Shown piece after piece: positions 5,403 through 5,985 of a DNA stretch of 5,985 nucleotides. The notes beneath the pieces were generated by a model. The model saw only the letters and a program-made list of their open reading frames with translations. It did no database searches and was not told the DNA's origin. Made by a program: the position numbers and the translations under genes. The stretch is from Bacteroidales bacterium (GTDB lineage Bacteria; Bacteroidota; Bacteroidia; Bacteroidales; P3). The stretch is taken from contig JAGBSA010000261.1 in NCBI GenBank assembly GCA_017632095.1, forward strand, positions 1 to 5,985, written 5' to 3'. Numbering within the stretch: position 1 is the stretch's first letter; the number at the start of each line of letters is the position of its first letter.

Positions 5403-5985
5403 TGATGATAAGAAACAAATATTTGTTTGCAATTTTCGCAAGCGTTCTTTTTTTGGTTGGATGTTCCACTTCGAAGAAAGACATTGACGGAATGACGAGT
5501 GCCGAAATCAAAATTGCAGAAAAAATTATCGATGCTGCAACACAAATGGAGATTGGCAACTTTGAGCAAGCTGAAAAACTATATCAAGAGATTTTGTCCG
5601 CACAAGCGGACAATTCTCTTGCATATTATCAGCTTGCAGCTTTGAATTATCGTCAGTTAAACTTAGAATCGGCAATAGAATACAACGAAAAAGCTATTTC
5701 AATTGAGCCAAAGAATCGTTGGTATAGGGAACAACTTGCCAAAATCTACAAAAAGATAAATAATATCGAAAAGGCTGCAGAGCAATACAATATCTTGATA
5801 AAGCAAAACCCCGATGTTGAAGACTATTATAGGGATTTGATAGAAATTTATATTATTGCGAAAGAAGATAAAAAAGCCATAGAGGTGGTGAATCGCTTGG
5901 AGAAAAAAATCGGTTCAAGTGAAAATACAGCCATGATTAAGTATAACTTGTTCAAATTAACAAATCAGAAAGACAAAGCAAGAAA
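5402..5985 (+). CDS. TPR-repeat lipoprotein (C-terminus beyond window)
   Basis: The visible 194 residues run off the right edge. The ATG at 5402-5404 shares its A with the preceding TAA (TAATG), so translation is probably coupled; a second in-frame ATG follows at once and could be used instead. The N-terminus is a lipoprotein signal: RNK, a hydrophobic core and lipobox LVGC with Cys21 as the lipidated residue, followed by STSKKD, so the protein should be anchored to an envelope membrane. From about residue 39 come at least four tetratricopeptide repeats (about 39-71, 72-105, 106-139 and 140-173) with typical Ala/Tyr/Leu positions and turns such as NFEQAEKLYQEIL and IEPKN. TPRs are protein-interaction scaffolds; the partner is unknown. 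From memory, TPR proteins in this position in Bacteroidota are often followed by envelope or peptidoglycan genes, which would lie outside the window. Confidence 0.87.
   Translation, partial: MMIRNKYLFAIFASVLFLVGCSTSKKDIDGMTSAEIKIAEKIIDAATQMEIGNFEQAEKLYQEILSAQADNSLAYYQLAALNYRQLNLESAIEYNEKAISIEPKNRWYREQLAKIYKKINNIEKAAEQYNILIKQNPDVEDYYRDLIEIYIIAKEDKKAIEVVNRLEKKIGSSENTAMIKYNLFKLTNQKDKAR

Noticed and set aside
5311..5569. Minus-strand open frames spanning the nucleotidyltransferase-TPR junction
   Set aside because: They are antisense to the end of one supported gene and the signal peptide of the next; the hydrophobic residues come from complementing AT-rich codons.

Overview
The window looks like chromosomal DNA of a member of the Bacteroidota. 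The evidence is a secreted protein ending in a type IX secretion (T9SS) sorting domain, two perfect matches to the Bacteroidota -7 promoter box (TAnnTTTG), A-rich leaders instead of strong Shine-Dalgarno sites, low GC content, and an exbB-exbD-tonB cluster of the type common in that phylum. I cannot name the genus. No RNA gene, insertion sequence, CRISPR array or transfer scar was seen.

Left part, positions 1-4030, minus strand. Five genes read right to left with small gaps: a 500-residue secreted protein with four fibronectin-III-like modules and a T9SS tail (2528-4030), exbB (1806-2501), exbD (1385-1798), tonB (646-1383), and the first half of sbcD (620 down to the window edge). The gaps are 26, 7, 1 and 25 bases, and no terminator-like hairpin was seen in them, so they may form one transcript. 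ExbB, ExbD and TonB would form an inner-membrane machine that uses proton-motive force to drive outer-membrane transporters. SbcD is a DNA repair nuclease subunit with no obvious functional tie to its neighbours.

Middle, 4031-4394. This 364-base AT-rich region separates two divergent transcription units. It holds one candidate promoter in each direction. Between them is a dense group of small dyads, including a 17-base dyad repeated at an exact 21-base period. It looks like a regulatory region and has no credible gene.

Right part, 4395-5985, plus strand. A sugar-phosphate nucleotidyltransferase with a C-terminal left-handed beta-helix (4395-5402) overlaps by one base with a TPR-repeat lipoprotein (5402 to the window edge). 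They are probably co-transcribed and may serve cell-envelope biogenesis.

This is mostly ordinary core-genome content, and I see no convincing new defence or mobile system. The points most worth a second look are the tandem dyads in the intergenic region and the placement of a T9SS-exported protein at the head of an exbB-exbD-tonB operon.
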